From Ancylobacter koreensis (GTDB lineage Bacteria > Pseudomonadota > Alphaproteobacteria > Rhizobiales > Xanthobacteraceae), in contig NZ_JALKCG010000002.1 of NCBI RefSeq assembly GCF_023016525.1, positions 376,001 through 440,000 on the forward strand: a stretch of 64,000 nucleotides of DNA, in the 5' to 3' direction. Below are positions 49,627-59,825 of the stretch, one piece after another; within the stretch, counting starts at the first letter, position 1, and the number at the start of each line of letters is the position of its first letter. A program made the translations under genes and the position numbers. The notes under the pieces are model-generated. The model had not been told where the DNA came from. It saw nothing but the letters and a program-made list of their open reading frames with translations, and made no database searches.

Positions 49627-50448
49627 ATGAACCAGGCCGTTCCGTCGACCGTGCGCCGCCGCGGCCGCCCGTCCTCCACCAGCGGGACGGAGAGCGGGGG
49701 CGAGGTGCAGTCGCTCGACCGCGCCATCGCGCTCTTGGAAGTGCTGGCGCAGTCCGACGGGCTGACGCTGAGCGAGGTGGCGCGCGCAGCCGAGCTGCCG
49801 ACCTCCACCGTGCACCGCCTGCTGACCACGCTGGAGCGGCGTGGGCTCGTCGGCCACGACGCGGCGACCGGCCAGTGGATGGTCGGCATCGGCCTGTTCC
49901 GCGTCGGCTCGGCCTATCTGCGCATCCGCAAGCTGCCGGAGATCGCCCGCTCGCTGCTGCGCGAGCTGTCGCACGGGGTCAACGAGACGGTGAACCTCTC
50001 GCTGATCGAGGGGCCGCACCTCATCTGCGTCGCGCAGGTGGAAAGCCACGCGGCGGTGCGCGCCTTCTTCCGCATCGGCGGCGACCTGCCGATCCACGCC
50101 TCGGGCGGCGGCAAGGCGATCCTTGCGGCGATGAACCCGGAGGCGCGGCGCGCCTGGCTCGGCGGCGACCAGCTCCAGCGCTTCACCGAGCACACCCATG
50201 TGAGCCGGCGCGCCTTGCAGGCCGACCTCGCCCAGATCGCCGAGCGCGGCTTCTCCATCGACGACGAGGAACACACGCCCGGCATGCGCTGCGTGGCGGC
50301 GGCGGTGCTGGATGAGTGGCGCGAGCCGGTGGGCGCGATCTCGGTCTCGGCGCCGACCGTGCGCATGCCGCCCGAGCGCATCGCCGATCTCGGTGCGCGC
50401 GTGCGCGAGGCGGCGCGGCGGCTGACGACGCAGTATTCGGGGCGGTAG
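49627..50448 (+). CDS. IclR-family transcriptional regulator
   Basis: Regulator of 273 residues. The winged helix-turn-helix covers about residues 28-90, with [22 protein letters not shown]. The effector domain has [13 protein letters not shown] near 158 and [17 protein letters not shown] near 220, the usual IclR pattern. The start [15 protein letters not shown] has GGAGG nine bases upstream; an in-frame ATG 41 codons upstream adds unconserved residues. It is divergent from gcl and likely controls the glyoxylate operon, like AllR or GclR, with glyoxylate as a plausible effector. Confidence 0.88.
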   Translation: MNQAVPSTVRRRGRPSSTSGTESGGEVQSLDRAIALLEVLAQSDGLTLSEVARAAELPTSTVHRLLTTLERRGLVGHDAATGQWMVGIGLFRVGSAYLRIRKLPEIARSLLRELSHGVNETVNLSLIEGPHLICVAQVESHAAVRAFFRIGGDLPIHASGGGKAILAAMNPEARRAWLGGDQLQRFTEHTHVSRRALQADLAQIAERGFSIDDEEHTPGMRCVAAAVLDEWREPVGAISVSAPTVRMPPERIADLGARVREAARRLTTQYSGR

Positions 50449-50731
50449 GCAGCGCCGAGCCGCCATTCCGGCCATGCGTAGCGCCGAGCCGGGATCGCGC
50501 GCAGATAAGGTCACTTGCCGTCACGCGATCCCGGACAGGGCCTGACGGCCATTTCGGGATGACGCCCTTCATGCAGGCAAAAAATTGCCGGCGTCCCGCT
50601 CTCCGGGGCGCCGGCGCCAGTCGCCTAGGAGGAACCGAACGTCGGGAAGACCCTTCGTTCCGCTCCGGGAGGCTCGGGGGCCGTCCAGCCGGCCGGCGCA
50701 GGGCGCGCGCGGCGGGTGGAGGCCGATTGGT
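50449..50731. repeat. Interspersed repeat in the gap after the IclR gene
   Basis: Imperfect arms include GAGCCGGGATCGCG near 50488, CGCGATCCCGGACAGG at 50525 and CGGGATGACGCCC ending at 50568. They match the class at 14039. Bases 50570-50731 have no recognisable feature. Confidence 0.55.
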
Positions 50732-50733
50732 GC

Positions 50734-50778
50734 GCTCCCCGTTTCCGGGGAGCTTCGGGGCGGCGCGAGGCCGCCCCG
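50734..50778 (-). terminator. Two tandem hairpins after the oxalate operon
   Basis: GCTCCCC/GGGGAGC at 50734-50753 and CGGGGCGGC/GCCGCCCCG at 50756-50778 lie downstream of frc on the minus strand. Neither has a T-run, so termination is likely partial or Rho-aided. Confidence 0.5.
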
Positions 50779-50787
50779 CTCGTGTCG

Positions 50788-50815
50788 GTGATCAGACGGC
50801 CGTGATCAGACGGCC
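50788..50815. repeat. Tandem 14-base duplication across the frc stop codon
   Basis: GTGATCAGACGGCC occurs twice in exact tandem at 50788 and 50802. The copy nearer the gene contains the stop and last codons of frc on the minus strand. Confidence 0.8.
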
Positions 50816-52056
50816 TTGGCGTCGTGCAGGGCCGAGATCTCTTCCTGGGAGTAGCCGAGGTCGGCGAGCACTTCGTTGGTGTGCTGGCCGAGCAGCGGCG
50901 AGGCGGTGACTTCCACCTGCACGTCCGAGAACTTGATCGGCGAGCCAACGGTCAGGTACTTGCCGAGCTTGGGGTGATCGACCTCGACCACGGTGCCGCT
51001 CTTGCGCAGCGACGGGTCGTTGGCGATTTCCTTCATCGACAGCACCGGGGCGCAGGGGATGTCGAACTTGCGCAGGATGTCGATGGCCTCAAACTTCGTC
51101 TTGTCGGCGAGCCAGGACTCGATGAAGGCGAAGATGTCGAAGATCTTGTCCTGACGGGCCTCGGCGGTGTTGTAGGCCGGATCGTCGATCCACTCCGGCT
51201 TGCCCAGCGCCTTGCAGATCGGCGCCCAGGCGTGGCCCTGGATGGTGAAGTAGATGTAGGCGTTCGGGTCGGTCTCCCAGCCCTTGCACTTCAGCACCCA
51301 GCCCGGCTGGCCGCCGCCGCCTGCGTTGCCGCCGCGCGGCACCACGTCCGAGAACTCGCCGTGCGGGTACTGCGGATACTCTTCGAGGTAGCCGAGAGCG
51401 TCGAGGCGCTGCTGGTCGCGCAGCTTGACGCGGCAGAGGTTGAGCACCGAGTCCTGCATGGACACGGCGACCTTCTGGCCCTTGCCGGTCTTGATCTTCT
51501 GGTGCAGCGCCGTGAGGATGCCGATGGCGAGGTGCATGCCGGTGTTGGAGTCGCCGAGAGCGGCGGCCGACACGGTCGGCGGGCCATCCCAGAAGCCGGT
51601 GGTGGAGGCGGCGCCGCCCGCGCACTGCGCGACGTTCTCGTAGACCTTCAGGTCCTCATAGGCGTGGCCTTCCGAGAAGCCCTTCACCGAGGCGAGGATC
51701 ATGCCCGGGTTGAGCTCCTGGATGTGCTCCCAGGTGAAGCCCATGCGGTCGAGTGCGCCGGGGCCGAAATTCTCGACCATGACGTCCGACTCCTTGATGA
51801 GCTTCGTCAGGACTTCCTTGCCCTGCGGAGTCTTGGTGTCGAGCGTGAGAGAGCGCTTGTTGGAGTTCAGCATGGTGAAGTAGAGCGCGTCCGCGTCCTT
51901 CACGTGGCGCAGCTGCGAGCGCGTGACGTCGCCCGCGCCGGGGCGCTCGACCTTGATCACGTCGGCGCCGAACCAGGCGAGGAGCTGCGTGCAGGCGGGA
52001 CCCGCCTGGACGTGCGTGAAGTCGATGATCTTAATACCTTCGAGCGGCTTAGACAT
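50806..52056 (-). CDS. frc: Formyl-CoA:oxalate CoA-transferase, first paralogue
   Basis: Class III CoA-transferase of 416 residues that swaps CoA from formyl-CoA to oxalate. It begins [20 protein letters not shown]. The catalytic aspartate lies in [14 protein letters not shown] near 169, and the glycine loop in [18 protein letters not shown] near 250. Residue 48 is Gln where Oxalobacter Frc, as I recall, has Trp. It is the more Oxalobacter-like of the two paralogues, and it is last in the operon. An in-frame ATG ten codons upstream is possible but not preferred. Confidence 0.93.
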   Translation of the reverse strand: MSKPLEGIKIIDFTHVQAGPACTQLLAWFGADVIKVERPGAGDVTRSQLRHVKDADALYFTMLNSNKRSLTLDTKTPQGKEVLTKLIKESDVMVENFGPGALDRMGFTWEHIQELNPGMILASVKGFSEGHAYEDLKVYENVAQCAGGAASTTGFWDGPPTVSAAALGDSNTGMHLAIGILTALHQKIKTGKGQKVAVSMQDSVLNLCRVKLRDQQRLDALGYLEEYPQYPHGEFSDVVPRGGNAGGGGQPGWVLKCKGWETDPNAYIYFTIQGHAWAPICKALGKPEWIDDPAYNTAEARQDKIFDIFAFIESWLADKTKFEAIDILRKFDIPCAPVLSMKEIANDPSLRKSGTVVEVDHPKLGKYLTVGSPIKFSDVQVEVTASPLLGQHTNEVLADLGYSQEEISALHDAKAV

Positions 52057-52231
52057 CTCGGTCGGTTTCCTTATCAGCGTTGACATCCCGACGGAGGCTC
52101 ACCCTGCCGCCGGAAAGAGAACCCTCATCCCTCTTGGATGACGGCCTTACTTCTCCCCATGCCCGGCCCCTGTGGGACAGCAGGCAACTCCCAGGTGGTG
52201 ACTGATTTCGTGTGATCGACTTCGGAAAGCT

Positions 52232-52672
52232 TCACGACTTCTTTTCGTCCACCCTGGCTTCACACTCCGCAAGGCGTCGGCGCAGATCGCGCTCTTCGGC
52301 CCAGCGGACTGTCTCGTCCCGGATCACCGCGACGATCTCCCGCGCGGCGCCCGTCTCGTCCTTCAGGAGGGCGACCGTGAACGCGATCGACAGCGTCCGC
52401 CCTTCCTTGTGCAGCGCCGGCACGCGCAGCAATTGCGTGCCGTACTTCGTCTGCCCGGAGCGCATCGTCTCGTCGTAACCTTCCCAGTGACGCCGGCGCT
52501 GGCGTTCGGGGATGATCAGGTCGAGCGACTGGCCCAGGGCCTCGTCCTCGGCGAAGCCGAACATGCGTTCGGCGGCCGCGTTCCACAGCGTGATGCGGCC
52601 CTTGGTATCGGAGACGACGACCGCCTCGCCGATGGCCGCGACCAGCTCATTGCAATCGACCGTGCTTCGCAT
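52232..52672 (-). CDS. Stand-alone PAS-domain protein
   Basis: Protein of 146 residues formed by one PAS domain (about 5-118: IGEAVVVSDTKGRITLWNAA, LDLIIPERQRRRHWEGY, FTVALLKDETGAAREIVAVI in parts) and a charged coiled-coil tail (RWAEERDLRRRLAECEARV). No output domain is present. PAS domains bind small molecules, haem or flavin; none can be identified here. It lies between the two frc genes, 108 bases after frc2 and 175 before frc1, all on one strand. The ATG gives MRSTVDCNEL. Confidence 0.8.
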   Translation of the reverse strand: MRSTVDCNELVAAIGEAVVVSDTKGRITLWNAAAERMFGFAEDEALGQSLDLIIPERQRRRHWEGYDETMRSGQTKYGTQLLRVPALHKEGRTLSIAFTVALLKDETGAAREIVAVIRDETVRWAEERDLRRRLAECEARVDEKKS

Positions 52673-52780
52673 GGTCTCACGCTACTCAAACCGCCTCCCG
52701 CCGCCGGGAGGCTGCCACCATGCACGGCCGGCAGGGACGCCGGCCGTGAACCCGTCGCGCCGCCGCAGCGGCGAAGATCG

Positions 52781-54058
52781 TCACTCGGCCGCGAGACGGA
52801 CCGGCTCGCCGACGGCGCCGGAGGCCTTGATGCGCTCGATCTCGTCGCCATCGAGCCGCAGCACCTCGGCGAGGATCTCCTCGGTGTGCTCGCCCAGCAG
52901 CGGCGAGCGCTCGACCTCGACGTCGTTGTCCGACAGCTTGATCGGGTTGCCGACGGTCAGGTACTTGCCGCGCGTGGGGTGATCGAGCTCGACCAGCGTG
53001 CCGGTCGCGTAGAGCGACTGGTCCTCGGCGATCTCCTTCATGGAGAGCACCGGGCCGCAGGGAATGTCGACCTCGTTGAGGATCTCCATCGCCTCGAACT
53101 TGGTGTGGGCCATGGTCCACGATTCGATGCGGTGGAAGATCTCGTTGAGGTGCGGCAGGCGCGCGGCCGGCGTGGCGTAGTTCGGATCGGTCTTCCACTC
53201 GGGCTCGCCGATCACGTCGCAGATCTTCGCCCAGACCGGGGCCTGGGTGATGAAATAGATGTAGGCGTTGGGATCGGTCTCCCAGCCCTTGCACTTGAGG
53301 ATGCGGCCCGGCTGGCCGCCGCCGGAATCGTTGCCGGCGCGGGGCACGGTGTCGCCGAAGGGGAAGCCCTCGCCGAACTGGCTGTACTCGCGCAGCGGGC
53401 CGCGGTCGAGGCGCTGCTGGTCGCGCATCTTCACGCGGCAGAAATTCAGCACCGCGTCCTGCATGGCGCAGAGCACCTTCTGGCCACGGCCGGTCAGCGT
53501 GCGCTGGTAGAGCGCGGTGACGATGCCGAGCGCGAGGTGCAGGCCGGTGCCGGAGTCGCCGATCTGCGCGGCGGTGACGAGAGGAAGCCCGTCGCGAAAG
53601 CCCGTGGTCGAGGCCGAGCCGCCGGTGCACTGGGCGACGTTCTCATAGACCTTGCAGTCCTCGAATGGGCCGGGGCCGAAGCCCTTGACCGAGGCGAGGA
53701 TGATGCGGGGATTAAGCTCCTGGATGCGCTCCCAGGTGAAGCCCATGCGATCCAGCGCGCCGGGAGCGAAGTTCTCCACCATCACGTCGCAGATCTTCAC
53801 CAGCTCCTCGAGGACCTTCTTGCCCTCGGGGTTCTTGGTGTCCAGCGTGATGGAGCGCTTGTTGGAGTTCAGCATGGTGAAGTAGAGGCTGTCGGCGTTG
53901 GGCACGTCGCGCAGCTGCGCGCGCGTGACATCGCCCTCGCCGGGACGCTCTACCTTGATCACGTCGGCCCCGAACCACGCGAGAAGCTGCGTGCAGGTGG
54001 GGCCGGACTGAACATGGGTGAAATCGAGGACGCGAACGCCGTCCAATGCCTTGCCCAT
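52781..54058 (-). CDS. frc: Formyl-CoA:oxalate CoA-transferase, second paralogue
   Basis: Class III CoA-transferase of 425 residues, similar throughout to the paralogue at 50806. Key positions are THVQSGP, Gln48, the aspartate in [14 protein letters not shown] near 169, and the glycine loop [11 protein letters not shown], which is one glycine shorter than the GGGG of the other copy. The C-terminal tail is longer and ends [10 protein letters not shown]. It lies directly downstream of oxc, the partner decarboxylase. Differences near the loop suggest distinct kinetics or acyl preference. Confidence 0.9.
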   Translation of the reverse strand: MGKALDGVRVLDFTHVQSGPTCTQLLAWFGADVIKVERPGEGDVTRAQLRDVPNADSLYFTMLNSNKRSITLDTKNPEGKKVLEELVKICDVMVENFAPGALDRMGFTWERIQELNPRIILASVKGFGPGPFEDCKVYENVAQCTGGSASTTGFRDGLPLVTAAQIGDSGTGLHLALGIVTALYQRTLTGRGQKVLCAMQDAVLNFCRVKMRDQQRLDRGPLREYSQFGEGFPFGDTVPRAGNDSGGGQPGRILKCKGWETDPNAYIYFITQAPVWAKICDVIGEPEWKTDPNYATPAARLPHLNEIFHRIESWTMAHTKFEAMEILNEVDIPCGPVLSMKEIAEDQSLYATGTLVELDHPTRGKYLTVGNPIKLSDNDVEVERSPLLGEHTEEILAEVLRLDGDEIERIKASGAVGEPVRLAAE

Positions 54059-54160
54059 GGGGTTCCTCTCGAGAAGTTAGTTCGGCGTTTTTACGCCGTT
54101 ATGTTCGTTGACACGGATTGAGACGGGCGGGATGGGGACCCCCGCCCGTCTCGGCTCGAC

Positions 54161-55900
54161 TTACTTCTTCTTCACGACGCTCTGCGGGTTGAGGCTGCCG
54201 ATGTTGCCGCTCTCGCTGCCGGCCGCCGGGTCGATGACCGCATTGACGAGGGTCGGCTTGCCGCTCTTCATGCCTTCCTCGACGGCCTTCTTCAGCTCGT
54301 CGGGGGTGGTGACGTGGAAGCCCACGCCGCCGAAGGCTTCCATCATCTTGTCGTAGCGGGAATCCGGCACGAAGACGGTGGTGGCGGGATCGCGGCCGGT
54401 CGGGTCGACGTCGACGCCGCGATAGATGCCGTTATTGTTGAAGATGACGATGGTGACCGGCAGGTTGTAGCGGCAGATCGTCTCCACCTCCATGCCGGAG
54501 AAGCCGAAGGCCGAGTCGCCCTCGACCGCCAGCACCGGCTTGCCGGTCTCCACCGCCGCGCCGACGGCGAAGCCCATGCCGATGCCCATCACGCCCCAGG
54601 TGCCGACGTCGAGGCGCTTGCGCGGCTCGTACATGTCGATGATGCCGCGGGCGAGGTCGAGGGTGTTGGCGCCCTCATTGACCAGGATGGCGTCGGGACG
54701 GTCCTTGATGACCTGCTTCAGCGCGCCGAGCGCCGAGTGGAAGTCCATCGGGGTGGAGTTCTTCAGGAGGCGCTGGCCCATCTTGGCGATGTTGGCTTCC
54801 TTGCGGGCGTTGATGGCGCCCGTCCACTCCGCGGAGGGGGCCTGCCAGCCGGTCTTCACCTCGTCGAGCAGGGCGGACACGACCGAGCCGATGTCGCCGA
54901 CCAGCGGCGCCACGATCTCGACGTTGGAGTCCATTTCCTTGGGCTCGATGTCGATCTGGATGAACTTCTTCGGGGCGTCGCCCCAGGTCTTGCCCTTGCC
55001 GTGCGACAGCAGCCAGTTGAGGCGCGCGCCGATCAGCAGCACGACGTCCGAGTCCTTGAGGACGGTCGAACGGGCGGCGCCGGCCGAGAGCGGATGGGTG
55101 TCGGGCAGGATGCCCTTGGCCATCGACATCGGCAGGAAGGGGATGCCGGTGGTCTCGATGAAGGAGCGCAGCTCCTCATCGGCCTGCGAATAGGCGGCGC
55201 CCTTGCCGAGGATGATCAGCGGCTTCTTGGCCGACTTCAGCACCTCGATGGCGCGCTTGACGGCGGCCGGCGAGGGGAGCTGCTCGGGAGCGGCGTCGAT
55301 CACCTTGACCAGCGACTGCTCGCCGGCCTTGGCGTCCATCACCTGCGAGAACAGCTTGGCCGGCAGGTCGAGATAGACGCCGCCCGGACGGCCCGAGACC
55401 GCCGCGCGGATCGCGCGGGCGACGCCGATGCCGATATCGGCGGCGTGCAGCACGCGGAAGGCCGCCTTGCAGAGCGGCTTGGCGATGGCGAGCTGGTCCA
55501 TCTCCTCGTAGTCGCCCTGCTGCAGGTCGACGATCTCGCGCTCGGAGGAGCCCGAGATGAGGATCATCGGGAAGCAGTTGGTGGTCGCGTTGGCGAGCGC
55601 GGTCAGGCCGTTGAGGAAGCCCGGCGCCGAAACGGTGAGGCAGATGCCCGGCTTCTTGGTGAGGAAGCCGGCGATGGCGGCGGCGTTGCCCGCGTTCTGC
55701 TCGTGGCGGAACGAGATGACGCGAATGCCCTCGGCCTGCGCCATGCGGCCCAGATCCGTGATCGGAATGCCGGGCACCCCGTAGATGGTATCGATACCGT
55801 TGAGCTTGAGCGCATCGATGACAAGGTGGAAGCCGTCGGTGAGGTCCTGTTCGGCCTCGGTGGCGGCGTTCACGTCAATAACCTGTGCGACTGCGGACAT
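54161..55900 (-). CDS. oxc: Oxalyl-CoA decarboxylase
   Basis: Thiamine-diphosphate enzyme of 579 residues that decarboxylates oxalyl-CoA to formyl-CoA. The catalytic glutamate is E67 in [10 protein letters not shown]. The ThDP motif runs [15 protein letters not shown] to [11 protein letters not shown] near 480-515. [24 protein letters not shown], in part [15 protein letters not shown], matches Oxc. The start [10 protein letters not shown] has GGGAGGGAA upstream. It is 43 bases downstream of the GntR gene on the same strand and precedes frc2. Confidence 0.95.
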   Translation of the reverse strand: MSAVAQVIDVNAATEAEQDLTDGFHLVIDALKLNGIDTIYGVPGIPITDLGRMAQAEGIRVISFRHEQNAGNAAAIAGFLTKKPGICLTVSAPGFLNGLTALANATTNCFPMILISGSSEREIVDLQQGDYEEMDQLAIAKPLCKAAFRVLHAADIGIGVARAIRAAVSGRPGGVYLDLPAKLFSQVMDAKAGEQSLVKVIDAAPEQLPSPAAVKRAIEVLKSAKKPLIILGKGAAYSQADEELRSFIETTGIPFLPMSMAKGILPDTHPLSAGAARSTVLKDSDVVLLIGARLNWLLSHGKGKTWGDAPKKFIQIDIEPKEMDSNVEIVAPLVGDIGSVVSALLDEVKTGWQAPSAEWTGAINARKEANIAKMGQRLLKNSTPMDFHSALGALKQVIKDRPDAILVNEGANTLDLARGIIDMYEPRKRLDVGTWGVMGIGMGFAVGAAVETGKPVLAVEGDSAFGFSGMEVETICRYNLPVTIVIFNNNGIYRGVDVDPTGRDPATTVFVPDSRYDKMMEAFGGVGFHVTTPDELKKAVEEGMKSGKPTLVNAVIDPAAGSESGNIGSLNPQSVVKKK

Positions 55901-55943
55901 CCCGTATTCCCTCCCAAACGTCCTTCGGCGGGTTTTTGCCGCC

Positions 55944-56669
55944 CTAATCTAGGTCTACGTGGCTCTCGACATGCCTTGCGAGGCGGAGCGTATGGTCTCG
56001 CACCAGACGCTCGGCACGGTCCGCGTCCCGTGCCTCGAGAGCGATTATGATCTCCAGATGGTCCGACGCCGAACGCTGCGCCCTGTCCATCTCGAAGATC
56101 GTGCGGTGGCGGATGGCCCGTACATGGAAGAACAGGTTTTCCGTCATCGCCGCGAGCAGCGCGGAGCCGCTCAGCCCGATCAGCGCCTGGTGGAACGCGA
56201 TATTCGCCGTCGAATATTCGTCGCACCGGTCGCGCTCGATCCGGGACAGATCGAACTCCTTGAACAAAGTCCTGAGCCCGGCGATCGCCTCGTCGCTCGC
56301 GCGCTGCGTCGCGAGGCGTGCCGCCATGCTTTCGAGCGCCGCCCAGGCCTCGATCATCTCGATGATCTCGGGCTTGGAACGGCGTACCACCATTATGCCC
56401 CGCCGGGGCACGGCGCGAAGCAGGCCTTCCTGCTCCAGCATCGCGACCGCCTCGCGGATGGGCGTCCGGCTCGCGCCAAGACGCTCCGAAATATCCCGCT
56501 CGTCGAGCAGCATCGGCTCGCTAGAGCCGTAGATGTTCATGTTGGTGATGGCTTCCTTGAGAGCGGCATACGCCTTGCTCTTGAAGCTCTCCTTGGCCGG
56601 CAGACGCTCGATGGCCAGGCCATTGTCGCCGCTCTGCCAGCGCTTGCTCAGAACCGCCTTGCTGCTCAC
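55944..56669 (-). CDS. GntR/FadR-family (FCD) regulator, first copy
   Basis: Regulator of 241 residues. The winged helix covers about 38-100, with [25 protein letters not shown]. The FCD effector domain at 105-235 has metal-ligand residues in [15 protein letters not shown] and [14 protein letters not shown]. It is upstream of oxc on the same strand and so probably the first gene of the oxalate operon. The site TGGCAT-N5-ATACCA 45 bases before its start suggests autoregulation. A second, related regulator lies 432 bases upstream. Confidence 0.88.
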   Translation of the reverse strand: MSSKAVLSKRWQSGDNGLAIERLPAKESFKSKAYAALKEAITNMNIYGSSEPMLLDERDISERLGASRTPIREAVAMLEQEGLLRAVPRRGIMVVRRSKPEIIEMIEAWAALESMAARLATQRASDEAIAGLRTLFKEFDLSRIERDRCDEYSTANIAFHQALIGLSGSALLAAMTENLFFHVRAIRHRTIFEMDRAQRSASDHLEIIIALEARDADRAERLVRDHTLRLARHVESHVDLD

Positions 56670-56713
56670 CGAAGCGTCCTCTGCGGAAAGGCCGCCGGGG
56701 ATTTTCGGGAAAG
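56670..56713. promoter_or_regulatory. Leader of the first GntR gene
   Basis: Between the operator-like site and the start codon lie GC-rich bases with GGCGGCC and AGGACG, a weak ribosome-binding region. No other feature is seen. Confidence 0.3.
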
Positions 56714-56730
56714 TGGCATACCAAATACCA
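56714..56730. promoter_or_regulatory. Operator-like inverted repeat before the first GntR gene
   Basis: TGGCAT-ACCAA-ATACCA. It resembles the GntR/FadR-type operators of the UxuR or NanR kind (TGGTAT/ATACCA halves). Identical half-sites occur at 45238-45254 and 40818-40834. Confidence 0.65.
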
Positions 56731-56844
56731 ACATGTCAATTCGGTTGTCCCCCAAGTCGGGGACCAACGGCGCTCCTCGTTCCCTGTGGCGGCGGGTCTT
56801 TTCGCCCGGTCCACACGCGTTCCGCATGGCCTCGACCACGCTTG

Positions 56845-56861
56845 CGTATGCAATATACCAC
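56845..56861. promoter_or_regulatory. Degenerate operator-like repeat between the two GntR genes
   Basis: GCGTAT-GCAAT-ATACCA has one perfect half-site and one weaker one, with the same five-base spacer. The surrounding gap (56731-57100) contains no gene. Confidence 0.4.
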
Positions 56862-57100
56862 GACTCGATGCGCGTGGCGAGGGCGACGGAACAGTTTGCT
56901 GCGACCTGTGGTCAAAAGTTCGCGGGCCCGTTCCGTATGGGAAGAATCGCGCGTGCGAGGGCCGGCGGGCGGACGGCGCCCAAGGGCTGGGCGGGCCAAG
57001 GCGGGCAGGTAACGCCGGCAAGGCGCGGCGCCCGGGAGAGTGAGATTGCGCGGCGCGCCGGTGCGCGCCGCTTCAAGGAATATCTCAGGCAGAGAGGCGG

Positions 57101-57802
57101 TCAGGAGGGGAAGCGGCCGTGCTTCTCCACATGGGCGGCGAGGCCCAGAGTGTGCTCGCGCACCAGCCGCTCGGCGAGATCGGCATCGCGCGCCACCAGC
57201 GCGGCGATGATGCCGCGATGCTCCTGCAGCGAGCGCTCCGAGCGGTTTTCCTGCCGCATCGACACGGCGCGGATGCCGCGGATGTGGATGAACAGGTTCG
57301 CCGTCATCTCGCCGATCATCTCGCAGCCGCCGAGCCGGATGATGGTCTGGTGGAAGCGGATATTGGCGTCGGAATATTCGTTCACATGCTCGCCCGGCGC
57401 CTCGTCCTCGAAATCGTGGAAGACGTCACGCAGCTCGGCGAGGTCGCGGTCGCTGGCGCGGCTGGCGGCGAGGCGCGCGGCCATGCTCTCCAGCGCGGCC
57501 CAGACGATGATCATGTCGATGATCTCGCGCTTGGACTTGCGCACCACGAAGATGCCCCGGCGCGGCACGGAGCGCACGAAGCCTTCCTGCTCCAGCACGG
57601 TGAGCGCTTCGCGGATGGGGGTGCGGCTGACGCCGAGATCGTTGGAGAGCTGACGCTCATCGAGCCGGATCTCGTTGTCCTGCCCGTACATGTCCATTTC
57701 GGTAATCGCCTTCTTGATGGCGTCGTAGGCCAGCGTGCGAAGGCTTGTATTCGCGGCGAGCGGCGCGATGTTCAGGCGGGCTTGGGTGTCGGCGCTTTCC
57801 AC
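57101..57802 (-). CDS. GntR/FadR-family (FCD) regulator, second copy
   Basis: Regulator of 233 residues, clearly paralogous to the one at 55944: [28 protein letters not shown] in parts, and the FCD residues EYSDANIRFHQTIIR and HRGIIAALVARDAD. It is divergent from the first OxlT-like gene. A GTAT-N5-ATAC inverted repeat lies 149 bases upstream. The two copies may have split roles, one for transport and one for catabolism; this is inference. Confidence 0.87.
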   Translation of the reverse strand: MESADTQARLNIAPLAANTSLRTLAYDAIKKAITEMDMYGQDNEIRLDERQLSNDLGVSRTPIREALTVLEQEGFVRSVPRRGIFVVRKSKREIIDMIIVWAALESMAARLAASRASDRDLAELRDVFHDFEDEAPGEHVNEYSDANIRFHQTIIRLGGCEMIGEMTANLFIHIRGIRAVSMRQENRSERSLQEHRGIIAALVARDADLAERLVREHTLGLAAHVEKHGRFPS

Positions 57803-58315
57803 GGGCGGCTTCCTCGTCAGTGCGGAACGGCTGTTGTTCTTGTTTGGTGTCCCGTGCGGGCGGCGCGGATGCGCGCCGACGCCGGGCCGATTACGCGACC
57901 GTCCCCACGATCATTGGCGATTCTCTTTCGGGAAACAGTCCGGGGGAGGATCGTATATCGAATACAGAATGTCCATCCGGCCATCCGGCGGGGGGCGCCG
58001 ACGATTCGCAGGACTGTGCCGGCGCCGGCAAGGTCGGGAAAAGCGCTCCCGCGCCGTCCGGCCGGCGCGGGAACGCCGCGTCTTCATCGGCCGCTTTCAC
58101 CTTTCATCCCGTCCACCTTTCACCCCGTCATAGGCCGACGGCCGGCGTTGAGGCCGGGCGGGGAGCCGTGCGTCCGGCCTTGCGCGGGCGGGCGGCGGAA
58201 GGAGTGCTGCGGCGACCTTCCCTAAGGGATGACGTAGCGTAATAAAGCCGTAGTATATCCTTACGTAAACTGACGCTAGGTAAGTCATCTTACTGTTAAA
58301 TGCACCATTTTCTGG
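57803..58315. other. Divergent gap between the second GntR gene and oxlT
   Basis: It holds the site TCGTAT-ATCGA-ATACAG at 57951-57967, and an AT-rich stretch from about 58220 with ACGTAGCGTAATAAAGCC. No protein-coding frame here looks real. Confidence 0.4.
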
Positions 58316-58354
58316 TATGCAAAATTTTGCATAACCGAAAAACCGTAGTATGGT
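58316..58354 (+). promoter_or_regulatory. Perfect 18-base palindrome and promoter of the first OxlT gene
   Basis: TATGCAAAATTTTGCATA at 58316-58333 is a perfect palindrome in an AT-rich island. It overlaps a plausible -35, TTGCAT (58327), with -10 TATGGT (58349) 16 bases later. A repressor bound here would cover the -35. Confidence 0.55.
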
Positions 58355-58465
58355 TGCCCTAATGGCTAGTCCGTCCGTCGGCGTGAACGACGATGGAAGC
58401 GCGCATTCAACAACAATAAGACAGGTTAAACGCACTCATTACGTTGGGAAACGTTCGAGGATAAA

Positions 58466-59764
58466 ATGACAACTGCCGCAACGTCATCCGTGAACAAGAC
58501 GCGCTGGCTGCAGCTCGTGTTCGGCGTCATCTGCATGTGCATGATCGCCAACATGCAGTATGGCTGGACCTTCTTCGTGAATCCGATGCAGGAAGCCCAT
58601 GGCTGGGATCGCGCCGCGATCCAGGTGGCCTTCTCCATCTTCATCGTCACCGAGACCTGGCTGGTGCCGGTCGAGGGCTGGTTCGTCGACAAGTACGGCC
58701 CGCGTGTCGTCGTCCTGATCGGCGGCGTCCTGTGCGGCCTCGCCTGGGTGCTGAACTCCTACGCCACCACGCTGACCACGCTCTATATCGGCGCGGCGCT
58801 CGGCGGTATCGGCGCGGGCGCGGTGTATGGCACCTGCGTCGGCAACTCGCTCAAGTGGTTCCCGGATCGTCGCGGCCTCGCCGCCGGCATCACCGCCGCC
58901 GGCTTCGGCGCGGGCTCGGCGCTGACCGTGATCCCGATCCAGAACATGATCAAGAACCAGGGCTACGACGCCGCCTTCTTCTATTTCGGCATCGGCCAGG
59001 GCGTCGTGATCACCTTCCTCGCGCTCTTCCTGATGGCGCCGAAGAAGGAGCAGATCGCCGCCGTCGCCGCGAAGGTCGCCGCCAGCGTCAAGCAGAGCGC
59101 GCGCGACTTCTCGCCGAAGGAGATGCTCACCAGCCCGCTGTTCTGGGTGATGTACGCGATGTTCGTCATGATGGCCGCCGGCGGCCTGATGGCGACCGCG
59201 CAGCTCGGCCCGATCGCCAAGGATTTCGGCATCGCCGACATCCCGGTCAGCCTGATCGGCATCACCCTGCCGGCGCTCACCTTCGCCGCCGCCATCGACC
59301 GCGTGCTCAACGGCCTGACCCGTCCGTTCTTCGGCTGGGTGTCGGACCAGATCGGCCGCGAGAACACCATGTTCGTGGCCTTCGCCATCGAGGGCGTCGG
59401 CATCTACGCGCTCTCGGTGTTCGGCTCCAACCCGGTGCTGTTCGTCATCCTTACCGGCCTCGTCTTCTTCGCCTGGGGCGAGATCTACTCGCTGTTCCCG
59501 GCGATGTGCGGCGACGCCTTCGGCTCGAAGTTCGCCACCACCAATGCCGGCCTGCTCTACACCGCCAAGGGCACGGCGGCGCTGATCGTGCCGTTCACCT
59601 CGATCCTCACCACGATGACGGGGAGCTGGCATGCGGTGTTCATCTCGGCCGCGGCACTCAACATCATCGCCGCCGTGATGGCGCTGCTGGTGCTCAAGCC
59701 GCTCGCCGCCGCCCATGGCAAGCGCGCCAAGCAGGCGTCCGCCAAGGTGGTGGCTGCCGAGTAA
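58466..59764 (+). CDS. OxlT-like oxalate/formate antiporter, first copy
   Basis: Major facilitator protein of 432 residues with 12 transmembrane segments. Two charges central to OxlT are kept: Arg in VLNGLTRPFFGWVSD (OxlT Arg272) and Lys in LLYTAKGTAALI (OxlT Lys355). The N-terminal half has the MFS loop WFVDKYGPR and KWFPDRRGLAAG. It should exchange oxalate for formate across the inner membrane, feeding Frc and Oxc. The ATG at 58466 is preceded by CGAGGATAAA. Confidence 0.9.
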   Translation: MTTAATSSVNKTRWLQLVFGVICMCMIANMQYGWTFFVNPMQEAHGWDRAAIQVAFSIFIVTETWLVPVEGWFVDKYGPRVVVLIGGVLCGLAWVLNSYATTLTTLYIGAALGGIGAGAVYGTCVGNSLKWFPDRRGLAAGITAAGFGAGSALTVIPIQNMIKNQGYDAAFFYFGIGQGVVITFLALFLMAPKKEQIAAVAAKVAASVKQSARDFSPKEMLTSPLFWVMYAMFVMMAAGGLMATAQLGPIAKDFGIADIPVSLIGITLPALTFAAAIDRVLNGLTRPFFGWVSDQIGRENTMFVAFAIEGVGIYALSVFGSNPVLFVILTGLVFFAWGEIYSLFPAMCGDAFGSKFATTNAGLLYTAKGTAALIVPFTSILTTMTGSWHAVFISAAALNIIAAVMALLVLKPLAAAHGKRAKQASAKVVAAE

Positions 59765-59795
59765 GGCGCCGCCGCTCTCCACCACCGCCTGATCG

Positions 59796-59825
59796 GGGGC
59801 GCGTCGCAGGACGCGCCCCTTTTTC
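59796..59825 (+). terminator. Intrinsic terminator of the first OxlT gene
   Basis: GGGGCGCGTC and GACGCGCCCC form a perfect 10-base stem with a GCAG loop, followed by TTTTTC. Confidence 0.88.

Noticed and set aside
55784-55797. GGTATCGATACC palindrome in the oxc 5' coding region
   Set aside because: The halves resemble the GntR-type site but the spacer is two bases, not five, and the sequence encodes conserved residues.
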